Under the pieces are notes generated by a model. That model worked only from the letters and a program-made list of their open reading frames with translations. It searched no databases and was not told the origin of the DNA. The translations under genes and the position numbers were made by a program. A DNA stretch of 64,000 nucleotides from Rhyzopertha dominica (lineage: Eukaryota; Arthropoda; Insecta; Coleoptera; Bostrichidae): NCBI GenBank assembly GCA_025024175.1, contig QCXZ01000001.1, positions 40,170,942 to 40,234,941 of the forward strand, in the 5' to 3' direction. The first letter of the stretch is position 1. Each line of letters begins with the position of its first letter. This document shows positions 21,701 to 33,800 of the stretch, one piece after another.

Positions 21701-21796
21701 GTCTTACGCCGCATTCTGGAAGTCATTTTGGTGGCTTTACAAACTACCACGTAGGTTGGTACGGTCTGTAAGTGCAGATACCTACATTGCTGATTG
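21701..21796 (+). repeat. Dispersed repeat, copy A
   Basis: GTCTTACGCCGCATTCTGGA then GTCATTTTGGTGGCTTTAC and GTACGGTCTGTAAGTG...ACCTACAT match copy B at 30665-30854, which has an extra internal tandem unit. It has no coding capacity and is probably a MITE or satellite fragment. Confidence 0.5.
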
Positions 21797-24685
21797 CACT
21801 GCCATTTGGTGAAAAAAATGCGCCCAGTGAAATAACATTAGGTACTTTGAATATTAATCCTTGTGTTAGGACCCTTTAATAAAGACCCCGATAAATTTTC
21901 TAATCTAGTTACTATATGCTGCACTTATTATCGCACTTCACTAATATTAATTTTGTTAAAAGACAGCAAAGATAACACTCACAGTTTATCGCTGATTTCC
22001 TCAAGGCAGCAAGGACAACAATCAGTTTAAAGTTAGATGATTCTTGAGCGGAAGCCTGTCAGTCTACTGCAGGGGGGGTGGCAAGAATTGTCGCCGAGAA
22101 ACTATCAAAAATTATCTTACGAATACCTAGCACACGTTCACTAACAACAGTATGTCAACATCTACATCCGCTGTTTGAATATTCTGTTACTTATACTCGC
22201 GAAAGGAATATGCATCCATAACTACTAGGAAGCTCAATAAAACTCGACTACCAACTAATGTAACAACTCAGTAGCTTAGCATCGCTACTTCCTTATGGTT
22301 TAATAATCGAACTGACTGTTGCGCAGAACACATACAGTCGACTACCTCTGCACGCAATATGGCCAACTACACCAATGTAGCATCTGACTCAACAGTCTGC
22401 ACCGAAGTGCTAGGTAGCCTATTTAATAATATCTCTTAATTTATATTTTTACTCTTGAGCTCATTACTGTCAACACATCAATGTTCTAATCGTTTACACA
22501 GACTGTAGCAAGAAGCAAAGCAGAACTAAGCATGCATAGGTACTCAGTGATAACTCACCTGATAAGTTATAAACAAAATTACCCCGTATTCTCTAATATT
22601 TTATAACAAATTAAATTATAACAACACTTATACACTTCTGACATGTCTAGTTTTTTTTTTAAATTGTATCCAGTCACCTTAATGCAAGCACACGCGCAGT
22701 CGTCGGCAACTTCAACTAATAAAACAAATAGTATAAATTTAACATGCATCTTACACTTGTCATATTCATTTTAGCTCAAAGTTAACTACCTCCTCTACCA
22801 CGCGTTGAAAATTGACTTGTCCACGTCAAAGTTACTGGTGTATCAAAGATACATTAAAGTTTGCTGGACTCGATTCAACAGTGAGGGTGCGTTTATGCAA
22901 TTCTCGCTTGCGACTATCAGAATAACAATGTCTAATAATATTCCTTGTTGCTTCCTTTACGCGTCTCCGCTGCAGCACTAGTTACTCTTGCTGTTTCATG
23001 TTTGCATACATTTGCATGCCTATTAAATGAATTCACTCAATACCTACTCGTCATTATTGCAATTATATATAGCAGTAACAACGCTGGAATTGAGTAGCCT
23101 TGCTTTAAAACACTGAAACAAACTAGTCTTACGCTTAAGAAAAGCCAAACCAAAAATACTACAGCCATTTCAATAACTGCACCTAATGTATATATTTACT
23201 GTATTCCAGGCAGTCTGAAATGCTTTTTAATACCGTGTCCATTTGTTCCGATGCGAAACTAATATGATTACGCTCGCATATTCGAATAGTGCAAAGTCTA
23301 ATAAAATTTCCATTGTAACCATCCAACTTCGGATCTGTGAAACATAATACCGTTTTCATTATGCGAAACCATAGAAGAGTTCTTCACAGTCACATTCACA
23401 TTACATATTCCACTAGGCAGCGGGCTAGATCGGACACTAGATTTCAAAGTCCAGATATGGAAATGCCCTTTCCGCTTGCTTCATGGTTCAATAACGTAAG
23501 ATGAAAGATGTATTTTAAAGAGATACTACGCTACATACAAATATATACCAATCTACTCCTAATTAAACGTGGTGAATACTTTTATAATACGCAAATCTGT
23601 GTCAACTTTCTACGGGTAGGAAATTCTAAAAACATTTACTTTGTTAATTGAAATCAACTAAATCAGCAGCAGTTAAAACTAAGCTGAGTAAGTTTCGTAC
23701 GAAATCGCAGCTTATAAACATTGTTACTGAGTACTTTTCAAACTAGACTGCACTTCGCACCGTGCGTCGTCATTTTGCATCCTGAAAATTTTGTTCCAAA
23801 CGAACTAATCTAATACTGAAATAATTAAAATTCACGACAAACTTCGCAATTAAATGCTTTTGGGTAGTTCATTTCAACACGGAATATTCACAGCATTAAA
23901 AAATATGTACTTATAATAATATAACTCGTTATGATTACATCTATTGGTAATAGTCGAAAGTTAGTAAGAATCTAAATATATAAGTACTCCTAATCAGATG
24001 AAGATGAGGCAGTTCTAGGTATACATATTTCCTTAATCCCTTGTTCTTTTGCAATATGACGAATTTAGACAGACAATTCTGCAATGAGATAATCATTCAA
24101 TTCTGTCTTTTCCCCATCTCTTTCTTTTTTAAGATATTCTTGTGCTTTTGCGACTTAAATTCTATCGGATTGCGTAATTTTTAACAGTTTTGATTAATAT
24201 ATCCCTGTCATGGCACATACTCCTAGACCGCGATTGAAAACGTTGCATACAGCAAACAAAAACCTTGACGCTATACATTCGGTTAGTGCCAACCAAAATG
24301 AAGCCTCAGTCTAAAATATTGCGACTCAACCCTACTTATTTTAGTCCAAAGGTCAATAGTTACTAGCAAAGACGTGCGGTGTAAACGTTCACATTTTGTG
24401 TTAGATATAATGGGCATTATAATAACTTTTGAAAGTAATTTAATATTTGAACAAAGTTTGGTATCTGGGGATTATTTCGTCAAAGAATTCAAGGACATAT
24501 TTCGGTAGACTGACTGCTGCTTGCGCGTGGCGCCTTCACTTCAAATAACTTTCCTGCAATTCCCTGTATCTATTTCTCTGAGGGGCATATAACAAGTGAA
24601 CCACATTGACGATTAATAAACAAACGTAGTATCAAAGATCAAGTGAAGCTGAGTTTTAAATGAACGCTACATTTAATAGGTGCTG
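21797..24685. other. Long non-coding stretch
   Basis: No gene is recognised. It contains the second copy of the short dispersed repeat seen at 3937 (22764-22803, ATTCATTTTAGCTCAAAG...). The rest is AT-rich with no visible inverted or tandem structure. Confidence 0.4.
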
Positions 24686-24844
24686 CTAGAACATTCAACG
24701 GGTTTAGTCTTTTACTCCCGTCCCGGCCCTGACCTGCTTCTCTTCAGGCACGGACCCGCCTGGCCCGTTTTCACTTTTCAAAATTTTGTACCGGTGGCGC
24801 AGCCCTGAGCCCGTTGGGAAAGCTCGGCCTGACGAATGCTCTAG
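24686..24844. mobile_element. 159-bp hAT-like MITE
   Basis: The ends are inverted: CTAGAACATTCAACGGG at 24686, and at the right the reverse complement of CTAGAGCATTCGTCAGG. The arms remain related for roughly 50 bp and are GC-rich (CCCGTCCCGGCCCTG versus CAACGGGCTCAGGGC), like many hAT termini. It is flanked by GTGCTG (24680-24685) and GTGCCG (24845-24850), a plausible target duplication with one mismatch. hAT elements normally make 8-bp duplications, so the superfamily is uncertain. Confidence 0.6.
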
Positions 24845-26288
24845 GTGCCGTATCATACAAATGTTTGTCAAAAAAATATGCACTGTATTGGGGTTAGTTA
24901 CAGAATTCTATGCATAGAAAGTGACACCTTCGGGTTTAAGGTAAGTATTTTTACCACGCCTACTACGCCAACAGTAAGAAGTGTAGAAAACAGCTGCCGT
25001 TGAGAAAAGCCGCACAACTGTTTATATCATTTGCAGTGCAATAAAATTGCTAGTTACTTAGGTGAACCATTCATGCATCAGTTATATATTACACGCACAC
25101 AACCTTTTTTGACTTAAATAAAGATGTATTTTCTTATTCTACTAGAAATTCCTAATCATAGTCTTCAAGACAATCTTAATGGGTGAGGGATCTGTATTTT
25201 TAACTTTTTTAAACTTTTTATTGTGTTTTAGAAACGTGGTAAACTACATTTATTCTTATAATTGTTTGTTTTGTATCCCCTTTCACCCTAAAAGAATGTA
25301 GAACACCTGAACAATGCCGTTGTAGCAACACTACAAAGTTGGTAAACTTTCAAGCTGCAGTTTGCATGAAGGCTTATTATACTATAAGTAGTAATATAAC
25401 AATTTAATGAGTTTTCTAGAAAGCAAGGCGTAACAAGTAATTTCAAGAAAAATAAAGAAGTATGGGTTATCAAAGTGCTACCGTTTTCATAAACTCTACC
25501 TCCTCNTTAAGGTAATTACAGCACCGAATGAATATTTCATGACATACAACATACGTACTGAGAAATTAATACGCCGGCCAGTGTTATGCTGTGTGCACCA
25601 AGATTCTTTTTTCTGTCATTACAGCACGTCAGCACAATTTAAACTCAAAGTCGGACATATTAAACCTGGTTCATCGATTCACCCTTATTGGGACTCTTCA
25701 GGTAGGGATGTCCACAGAACATATTTTAATAAAAGTGAAAGCTTCATGTTTGCAAATGCAACGCTGGCAGTGGCTGTGATGAGAACTTTTTACAATACGG
25801 GGCGAAACCAGTATTTATGGGCTACTGTAATGATTTTATATTTGATGCAAAGTTAATTTTGGTAAACATTTTTAATTTCCACTTGTTAGTCATTGTAACA
25901 CCAACTATCAATTTAGAGAAGCTCATAATGTTTGGTTACTAGTGTTCTAAAGACTAACAATTCTCGGAAATTATAAATGTTTAGTAAAATTAACTTTTCA
26001 TTCACATTTTAAATACTAGTGCACTGAATCAATAATTATAAAAATAATTGATATATAAATACCACATTTTATTGTTTTCAACAGTAGCAGAATGTACAAA
26101 GGCAAGGAATACTTACAGTATCACTATCTACCATTATTATTTAAAATAACAAGTACCTGTAGAAAGTGTACAGTATCGGTATATCCATTTTTGAAATCAA
26201 AATAGTTAAACGCACACAAAGTGTTCGAATGGTGCGCATCTAGGCAAAACACTACATACTACAACTGTGGTAAAAAAAAGCATTGCCG
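24845..26288. other. Non-coding stretch, nothing recognised
   Basis: A 105-codon open frame at 25539-25856 has no recognisable family and no splice context that I can defend. Nothing else stands out. Confidence 0.4.
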
Positions 26289-26516
26289 CGAACGATGTAT
26301 ATAGATTAATAAACATGTGTTCTGGTCAATCCAGTCCGACCCTAGGACTCGTTTCGCCCTTGTTGGGACCTAGATAGCGCTGCAGCCATTAGCTCTCACT
26401 TACGTCTATTCCGCACGCTGCTGTTAACACGGCAGTCTGCTTTTTCATTTAGATACTCGTCCCGACAAGGGCGGAACTTGACCAGAGCAAATGCTTATCA
26501 TTTTATATACATCGCT
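26289..26516. mobile_element. Foldback MITE
   Basis: The left arm reads CGATGTATATAGATTAATAA, then TTCTGGTCAA and TTCGCCCTTGTTGGGAC (26293-26369). The reverse complement of the right arm reads CGATGTATATAAAATGATAA, then CTCTGGTCAA and TTCCGCCCTTGTCGGGAC (26452-26516). The left arm has about 22 extra bases between the second and third blocks. It has no ORF. The outer limits are approximate. Confidence 0.62.
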
Positions 26517-27189
26517 CCAGAAGGAACCTGCACTAGGTCATGATATCATATATAGTTGAACAGTTATAGGCAATGGAATTTAAGATTGCAGCGCCACAGT
26601 GGTGCTTACGTGAACTACATTTTGTTACATTATTTTACGCGGGAAACGCGGCCATATCCGTGATCCGTGTTTTAACCATTTATAATGACAGGTACTAGTT
26701 TGAACACACAAACATGATTATTGTAAAACAATAACACGTCACTTGCGAAATGCTCCTATATTTATTTATGTAACAGATTGTAACTAGAGCAGAAGCCACC
26801 ACGTGGCGTATCGCTTATGCACCATTGCGTATAACCCACCTAGTATGCAGTGTTCCGCCTATATGGCACTGTCGGTATTAGATGTCACTTACATATTAAA
26901 CCTTTATTTTACTTATGTTTATCTCTTACCATTGGGGAATTCCTGGACACAATTTCTAATGTAATCATTGCATTAATACAATCGAAGTCGTTATCTGTAT
27001 GTAATTATAATTTTTTAAGTTTGATGCAAAGTCCTATCATCAAAAGTAAAAGCTCTACTGTGAAATACACTAATTCGGAAAGTTGTTGGCCTTCAAATAT
27101 AATTCCATAGTAGTTTTTTTGTAAAAAGGCGTGTTGATAGTTTACATGTTGCCACATAAACGCATTGACTAAGATTCGACAAAATACTG
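26517..27189. other. Non-coding stretch, nothing recognised
   Basis: I see no family resemblance in any frame and no structural repeat. Confidence 0.4.
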
Positions 27190-27245
27190 TAGGGGTTAGT
27201 GCACCAGAGCGCAAATCTGAGAGCTTGGGCTCCAATCCTGGTATC
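27190..27245 (+). repeat. tRNA-derived SINE remnant
   Basis: TTAGTGCACCAGAGCGC is a typical arthropod SINE A-box region. About 30 nt later GGCTCCAATCC matches the B-box GGTTCRANTCC at 9 of 11 positions. The intervening TCTGAGAGC forms the usual anticodon-arm-like spacer. The 3' body and tail are not identified. Confidence 0.42.
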
Positions 27246-28914
27246 CGAAAAACTTACTTTCAAATTTCGTATGAAGCTCATCGAAATGCTTTTATTTCAC
27301 AGAAGAAGGTTGAATTTAATAAGACTGATCTAGAGAGCTTCATGGTGTTTGCAGGTGCGTTCTAATACTAAGTTGTTTTACATCTGGAGAGTAGCAAAAA
27401 ATACAACCGTTATACGTGATCTAGAACACGCTGCTGTTGCTAGTACCCGGTTGCTTTTGATGAACGCTTGATTAATCATACCAGATCTACAACTTTTTCA
27501 GAGCCACATCATTCGTAGGCGTTCGTTTTTCTCGCTGTCCATTCGCAGTTCCTTGCTTTCAAAATGATAGGACCGTCTTCCACAAATAATTAATCTCGAC
27601 TCCTTGACCTAATCGGTTCACCAGCTTATATATTGCTGTGTCTCCCTGCTGCTGTAGAACACTGATTTTTACCGAATTAAGAAAAGCGCATTATGAAGCG
27701 CTTAAAGTGCTCGGTTTTCAACAGCTGAAACTTCACGAGCTGCGCTTATGGTTCCTGATTTGCATTCTATCGAAATTTAATCGGCTTTTCGATACCTGAA
27801 ATACTACGGTTAAGGTATAACACGTGTTTACAACAACAACAAAAAGCATATTATACATAGTTTAAGGCTTAATTTGGACCAGGTATTTGTCCGCGTATTT
27901 TATTATTTGTTTGTATGAAATATGTACAACGTATATCTCATTAGCGTGGCATTTTTCTGTAACTTCTTTATTATTTAATCTATAAAAAAACGGAATAGCA
28001 AATGTCCTTTATTTTTGAAACATTATAACCTAAAAATATACTTTTGTTTATACTAGGTGTTGTAGTTTTTAAGCAGTCTTTAATTCCCTGTTAAAGACGT
28101 AGAAAGCTTTCTCAAGCATGCATGTTACAGAGGACAGTTTTGACGTTATCTGATTTTTTTTATCAATAATAATTTTACGTTCGTAGCATAGCAAAAAATA
28201 AAAGTATGTGAAAAAGTAAAAACTAAACCGATATACTGTTTTTACGTTGGTTAGTGAACGTTAAGTTATATTAGTAAAAGAGACCTTTTTTGGTTACCCA
28301 GCATAATTTTATTCCCCCTTTCGAAATTATTAAGACACTGGGTGTATCTCTAACCGTTCTTGCTTTATTACCGATTATCAGTTTCCTTTAGTCTTTAAAA
28401 TTTTTGGTTCGTAAGAAAGAAGCATAAACTGATGCAGAAAAAGTACACTCAGCGTACGTCTTTAAAGGTTGTGTTGTGGTTGGGTAGCGGTCGTGGTGTA
28501 GAAAGAAAAACAAAGTGGACAAAATTATTATGCCACGTAGTCATATATTAATTTCACTTGACATCGTACTTCTTTATAAAAACATATATATAGGTAATAA
28601 AACTTGTCACTGAAAAAATTGACACATACAGACGTACCAGACAGAACTTCGATTAGGATTACTGTGCGTTATTAAGTAATATAACACAGTTATGGAAGAT
28701 CTAGAAAACAACAGTGGACAATCTAGACTACATACCTTTTACGGGCGATATCTAATTTTTAACTTACTTTTAACAAAGACCGACGACACAGACAAACAAC
28801 TAAACTACGTTGATATGATGCTTATCAGACAAGACTGTAAGACGTCAACCCAATTTTAAATTGTTTGTGGCACGTCCTTATACGCAATTGTTTTGTAACG
28901 TGATTAATTTTTTT
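27246..28914. other. Non-coding stretch, nothing recognised
   Basis: AT-rich. There are no convincing frames, inverted repeats or RNA genes. Confidence 0.4.
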
Positions 28915-29005
28915 AGGCCACAAACTGGATAGGCGAAAAGTCAACTGTTATTGGATACCAAAGACAAAAGGAACCTATAAAAAAACCGGCGAAACAAAGG
29001 TAAAT
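28915..29005 (+). pseudogene. RTE-like LINE fragment
   Basis: The frame GHKLDRRKVNCYWIPKTKG followed by TYKKTGETK resembles the block near the C-terminus of RTE-type ORF2 ('GH..R..d.r...k...W.P..g.r..GRp..RW'). It lies about 230 bp 5' of another fragment (29261 onward) that would come next in such a protein. They may be one copy split by an insertion or two separate fragments. The match is short. Confidence 0.38.
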
Positions 29006-29236
29006 GTTAGTTTATTCTAAATACACTTACAAGGAAAAGTAGAAATTTTTAAAGCAGTAAGACACATTTCATTTTCTATGACACATTCCTCTATATTCAT
29101 CTGTATTTTACTGATTGAACAAATATTGCTATTATACATTTTCTAGTGGACATGTTAAATACTTATCATGAAACAATCGTCAAGATAATCTTGTTCTTAT
29201 TGTAAGTAGGCTGCACCGATTGTTTTTTGTTAAATC

Positions 29237-29616
29237 TGTATATTTTAAAGCGTACAGAACTATAGAAAGGATAATTCAGAAATCAGGGATGAATGAAGAA
29301 CAATGGATAGAAATGGCAAAAGATAAGAAATTAATCAAGGTTATACGAAATACCAGAAACCAGTGACTCTAAAGTGGGCCAATGATGCCAACAACACCAA
29401 TAAAACATTCAAATAAAATGAATGTACCTATATAACTTCCCCACTCCAATCCCTGTATGTCCTTAACATGCACTAGGCACTTGCACTACTAGTAATCAGC
29501 ATGCACCCCTCCAACCCAGCGATACAGCCGGCCCGGCGGTATATCCGGGAGTGGCAGAAATGCTGACCGTACACTGGTTTGATCAATCAATAAGTCTGTA
29601 TATTTTAAATCGTACA
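29237..29616 (+). mobile_element. 5'-truncated LINE tail flanked by ~24-bp direct repeats
   Basis: The 24-bp direct repeat (TCTGTATATTTTAAA-CGTACAGA with G or T in the gap) stands at 29237-29260 and 29593-29616. Between the copies the frame IERIIQKSGMNEEQWIEMAK then DKKLIKVIRNTRNQ-stop resembles the C-terminus of an RTE-like ORF2. A non-coding 3' part ends ATCAATCAATAA. Target-site duplications flanking a 5'-truncated 3' end are the signature of LINE integration. Confidence 0.5.
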
Positions 29617-30664
29617 GATTTAAAATCAGCTGCTGCATTTCCTGCTTCAGTTTGTACATTTATAAGTAGAAATACTGTGACAATATAATAGTATGTGCTG
29701 CCATATGGTTGTGAATATATGTTTATTGTTCTGATCACTAAAGTTAGTAACACTTCTATTGAATGCTGACGCTGAAAGGAATATAGCAAAAACCTGCATG
29801 GGCATCAAAATGCACTGTTCAAAGCCCTCACCAATTAAGAACACGAACACGTCTGTGTCATATCAAGCTAAACTTAGGTTGACACACAGAACGACAGTAC
29901 CGGCCATTGAGGAGCCGGTTCACGTATTGCCTGCTGTGGCTTTTATGATCCTGGGTGTGTGATCCTGAGCCTCGAGATTTTTTCGGTATATTTGATTTCG
30001 CGGTATCCCGATGAAACCCCTGAGGCCCGGCACGAACCTGTCGAGTGTATTATTAGTCCGAGTTGATAGACCTGAGGGTCTGCGTCTCTGATAAGAGGGA
30101 GAGACTTTATAACAATTGTCTCGAGCGCTTCTCGAGCGGTGGTTAATTTACCACTTATTTCCGCAGGACCGACAATGAAAAGTTAATTTGATGACAGTTC
30201 TGTTTATGAGTCAATTAAAAGTTTTTAAGTGGCTTTTTTGCGGTCCTGCTTCCTCGTTGTGTTTTCCTCCTGTCATAGTAGGAATAATTGGAAACTTTGA
30301 TTCGCAAAAAGGAATGGCGCAGACGAGGAATGCCTGCGAGGCATGCAAGTTATATTCGAGCTAGCTGTAACAACAGTTTATCAATAGAACAAGGACTCCC
30401 GCAAGTTATTTATTCGCATCGTAAATCTGAAATATAATACCGCCGAAGTCAGGCACAAACTATGTACGGCATGATGATCTTCTACAGCGCAGTATTTCAC
30501 TGAGACATCTAACGATAGATTTCTTACTTTGCCTTTTATGTATCGCTACACTGGCACCCCTTCTGTGAATTACTCACATATACTGCCACAAGAAAATACT
30601 TGAAAACTTTTGTTACAAATGCAGCTTTAAAACATCACCGACGTTTCCTTATTGATGTGGACAC
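29617..30664. other. Non-coding stretch
   Basis: No gene is recognised. A small imperfect inverted pair around GCAGGACCG (about 30162) and CGGTCCTGC (about 30240) flanks about 70 bp, which might be another short foldback. Confidence 0.4.
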
Positions 30665-30854
30665 GTCTTACGCCGCATTTTGGGGGTCATTTTGTGAAAT
30701 TCTCAATATCAGTCATCTAGCGGTGATTTTACGAACTACGGTTTGTAACTACAAAAACCTACATTTCCGATTGTCCGGTCATTTTGTGAATATCGGTAGT
30801 GACTTCTAGCGGTGGCTTTACTTACTACGACGGTCCGGAAGTACAGAGACCTAC
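30665..30854 (+). repeat. Dispersed repeat, copy B, with 92-bp tandem units
   Basis: It starts GTCTTACGCCGCATTTTGGG like copy A at 21701. The unit beginning GTCATTTTGTGAA occurs at 30686 and again at 30778, each containing TCTAGCGGTG(A/G)-TTTAC and ending near ACCTACAT. Copy A has one shorter unit. It is non-coding. Confidence 0.52.
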
Positions 30855-33800
30855 ATCAAATGAGCGTTTGAGGCCATTGGAAAAGTCAAGCGAAAAAGGA
30901 GGGCATGAAAATAAAATTACTACAATAATTAAAATTTGTCATTTCTTGGGATATTGTTATTTTTTGCAATTGTTGTTATGCAACCTAATGTGGTCAATCT
31001 TAAGGATATATACAACATACTTAGGTGTATGTTGCTAATATTTTTCTTACATAGAATGTTCATAATGAAAAAGTATCTAGAAAATAAAAACTTTTAGACT
31101 ATAAAAATTTTGGATATGGTTTCTGTATACCTTTAATACCGTGCTTAGTCTGAGACTCCTTGTATGAATAATAATGCAACTCATTAATATCGATCACAAG
31201 TTGATACAAGACGAATAGCATAAAGTCAGTACGAAAAAGGTATGTAAAAGTAAAATTATATATTTTTAGGTGCAAATTCGGACAATGTCTTCTGGTATGC
31301 AGTGTTAAATTGCTGGTANTTCAAGTATAACATATTTGTTNTTCGTTTGGTACATCCAGCAAGTTTATCTACATCACTACTAAACTAGTTCCATGAAACA
31401 TCACCACAGCTGCTTTTCCGGAGATTGTCATTTGTATCTAGACAGAACAAGAGAAATTTCCTATTCCAGCAAACAACCACTACAGTAGCTACGTTAATCA
31501 CACATTTGTTTCATCACAATATTTCTTGGTGAGGCAGTTTGCTGCTTTAGTCCGACGTTTTCGCCATTTGAATACCGATTGAATAGGAATTCGAGGCCAA
31601 ATGCTTACAAGTATTTTCGACTACCAATATTTTTGGTTTGAAACAATGTTTTCGATCCGAATCGCACATTCGATTCGAGACCGATAGATATTTTGAACTC
31701 GAATCTGCGATTATATACATTACTTTGATTCGATTTTCTGGAAAAACTATTTTTGTTGACAAAAGATCTATTCGAAGCGATTAATGGTTATTTTGCCCAG
31801 GTATTTTCGCTCAGAATACATATACCTGTTATGAGCTTTACAGTTCATTACTTACACACAACTAAAACTAAACTAAATTGGGAGTATTTCGCTTATTAAT
31901 TGCACTTTAAATTCAGTAGAACGAAATTTTAGGAATATCGATTATTTCTTGCAAAATTTAATGTGTTGTAACGGTCATTTAATTTCGTAATGTTCTTTTT
32001 TTCTAAGCTCTTCTATTAACAGTCATTTAGGTGATTAAGTTTCACTAACGATACGTTCTTCCAAATATATGTTTGTTGTCATTTTGCTTACATTGGAACG
32101 TAATGCTAAAACGCTAATTCGGCGGTTTAATTCAAAATAAGTTTATCCGATTGCTGCATCCGATTCTGCATCGAAAATATCTTCACCTTATTGGTTTCTT
32201 GCGCCTAAATGTGGCCTTCTTTTACCTNTNAGGTATCAGTACACTACTTGAACGGAGGGCTTGAGNGAACGCTGGAAAGCGGGGACGTAGTAAAATAAAN
32301 TTCGGGAAAAATTCCANCTGCATAAAGCAGGATTTAATANTTTACTACGAATTGTTGTCGTCGACATTTTGGTATGTCATTTCGTGGGTGAGATTTAGTA
32401 ATATTTCGAGACCCTTAGTCTTCGTCGATAATAACAATCAGCAGACGCTGGATTCGCCCAATTCACTACAGCAGCCGTATTTCCTGACTTAACAATCTTC
32501 AGTTCAATAAATCCGAGTGTGAAAAGCCCGCCTCCATATAGGGTAAGTGTCGAACCTAGGAATTCGTTTATATCTAACTATCCATTCGTTAGGCTTTTTT
32601 TTCTGCTTACCTGGCAAAGAAAATCAAAGAGACTACAGAGCGAGGTCAGCTGGACTTACGCAACGCCTTGTGGAATATTCAGTGTTTTCCGGGATTGATC
32701 TGGTTGAGTATCCAATCTGAGACGAAGCAGCGGCGATAGATCTGAGTCTGGCTCGGTTTACGTAACCATCCAGTGTACACTGAGCTCTGCCCTGAAGGAT
32801 GTGGTATCTGTCTCTATCTTGGACCTAGGCTGAGTACAAAATTTTCGTTGTGCCGTCTTACTTACCTCACATCGTTCATTTAAAGTGATCGCTAAGACTT
32901 TTGTGTGTATTGCAATTTTGTATTGACTGCCATAGTGGAGATCACGCCGAATCGAGAATTCATTTCGTGTTTTGTAGGATTGCATATTTACATTTTAAGA
33001 TAATACGTACCTTTCAGTTACCGGTAAAGTTATTTATAAAAGAATATCGATTGATTCATTACTTACCTGATTATTTTGTATTTTCTCATTATCCCTTGTA
33101 ACGTAGTTTTCTTGTATAGTTTATATTGCATTTGATATGTATTTTTGGTGGCGTTTGTACTAATTGATAACACTAACTTTATTTAGAAGCCTTGTGCTAT
33201 TGGTTTTCCAACGATTTTAAATATGAATGCGCCCTCATATGTTTGGAAATCGCAGTAAACACTGGGATTCACTTGATTTAGTACATCCGGCTTTATATCT
33301 AATAAATTTAAATTCTAAAAATCTATTCAAATTTAATTTCAACCAAAGTGTGTCACTAATTTTTACTTCTGTAATAAACGCTTAGTAATAGTTTTTTTTG
33401 TATTTCCGCAAACCTACTGTTACTGTTATTTTGATAATCTTTTGTCAGTGATTTATCGAATAACTTTGTTGGGCTTAAAATTATCTGGCGCCTTGGCTCT
33501 GTTTTTAATTTTGAAATTAGCTGTGTAGCTGTAAGTTGCGTATACACCTGTATAATTATTTTGCAATTCAATAATAATTTTTGTTTCCTTTTTTGTTTTT
33601 ATAATACTTACGTTTTTGTAATACGTGGTAGTGTGCCTGTATATTAGTTGCAGTCATTGACTCAATTTACTGTTAAGTTTCCGCATGTTACGTCTAAGAT
33701 GTTATCCAAAGATGAATATCGGCTATCTTATAATGATAGTTACCCAAACTAATCTGCGTGAGCTAGCAGGGGTCTTGATTATGTATTATGTTCTTATCGC

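Noticed and set aside
25539..25856. 105-codon open frame
   Set aside because: No recognisable motif and no supporting signals. Such lengths occur by chance in a window this large.
27190..27245. Functional tRNA gene
   Set aside because: A- and B-box-like words are present, but the acceptor stem and cloverleaf cannot be closed by eye. A SINE remnant fits better.
28996..29260. Intron between the two RTE-like fragments
   Set aside because: Donor- and acceptor-like bases exist, but joining them does not keep the reading frame of the two fragments, and LINE ORFs normally lack introns.
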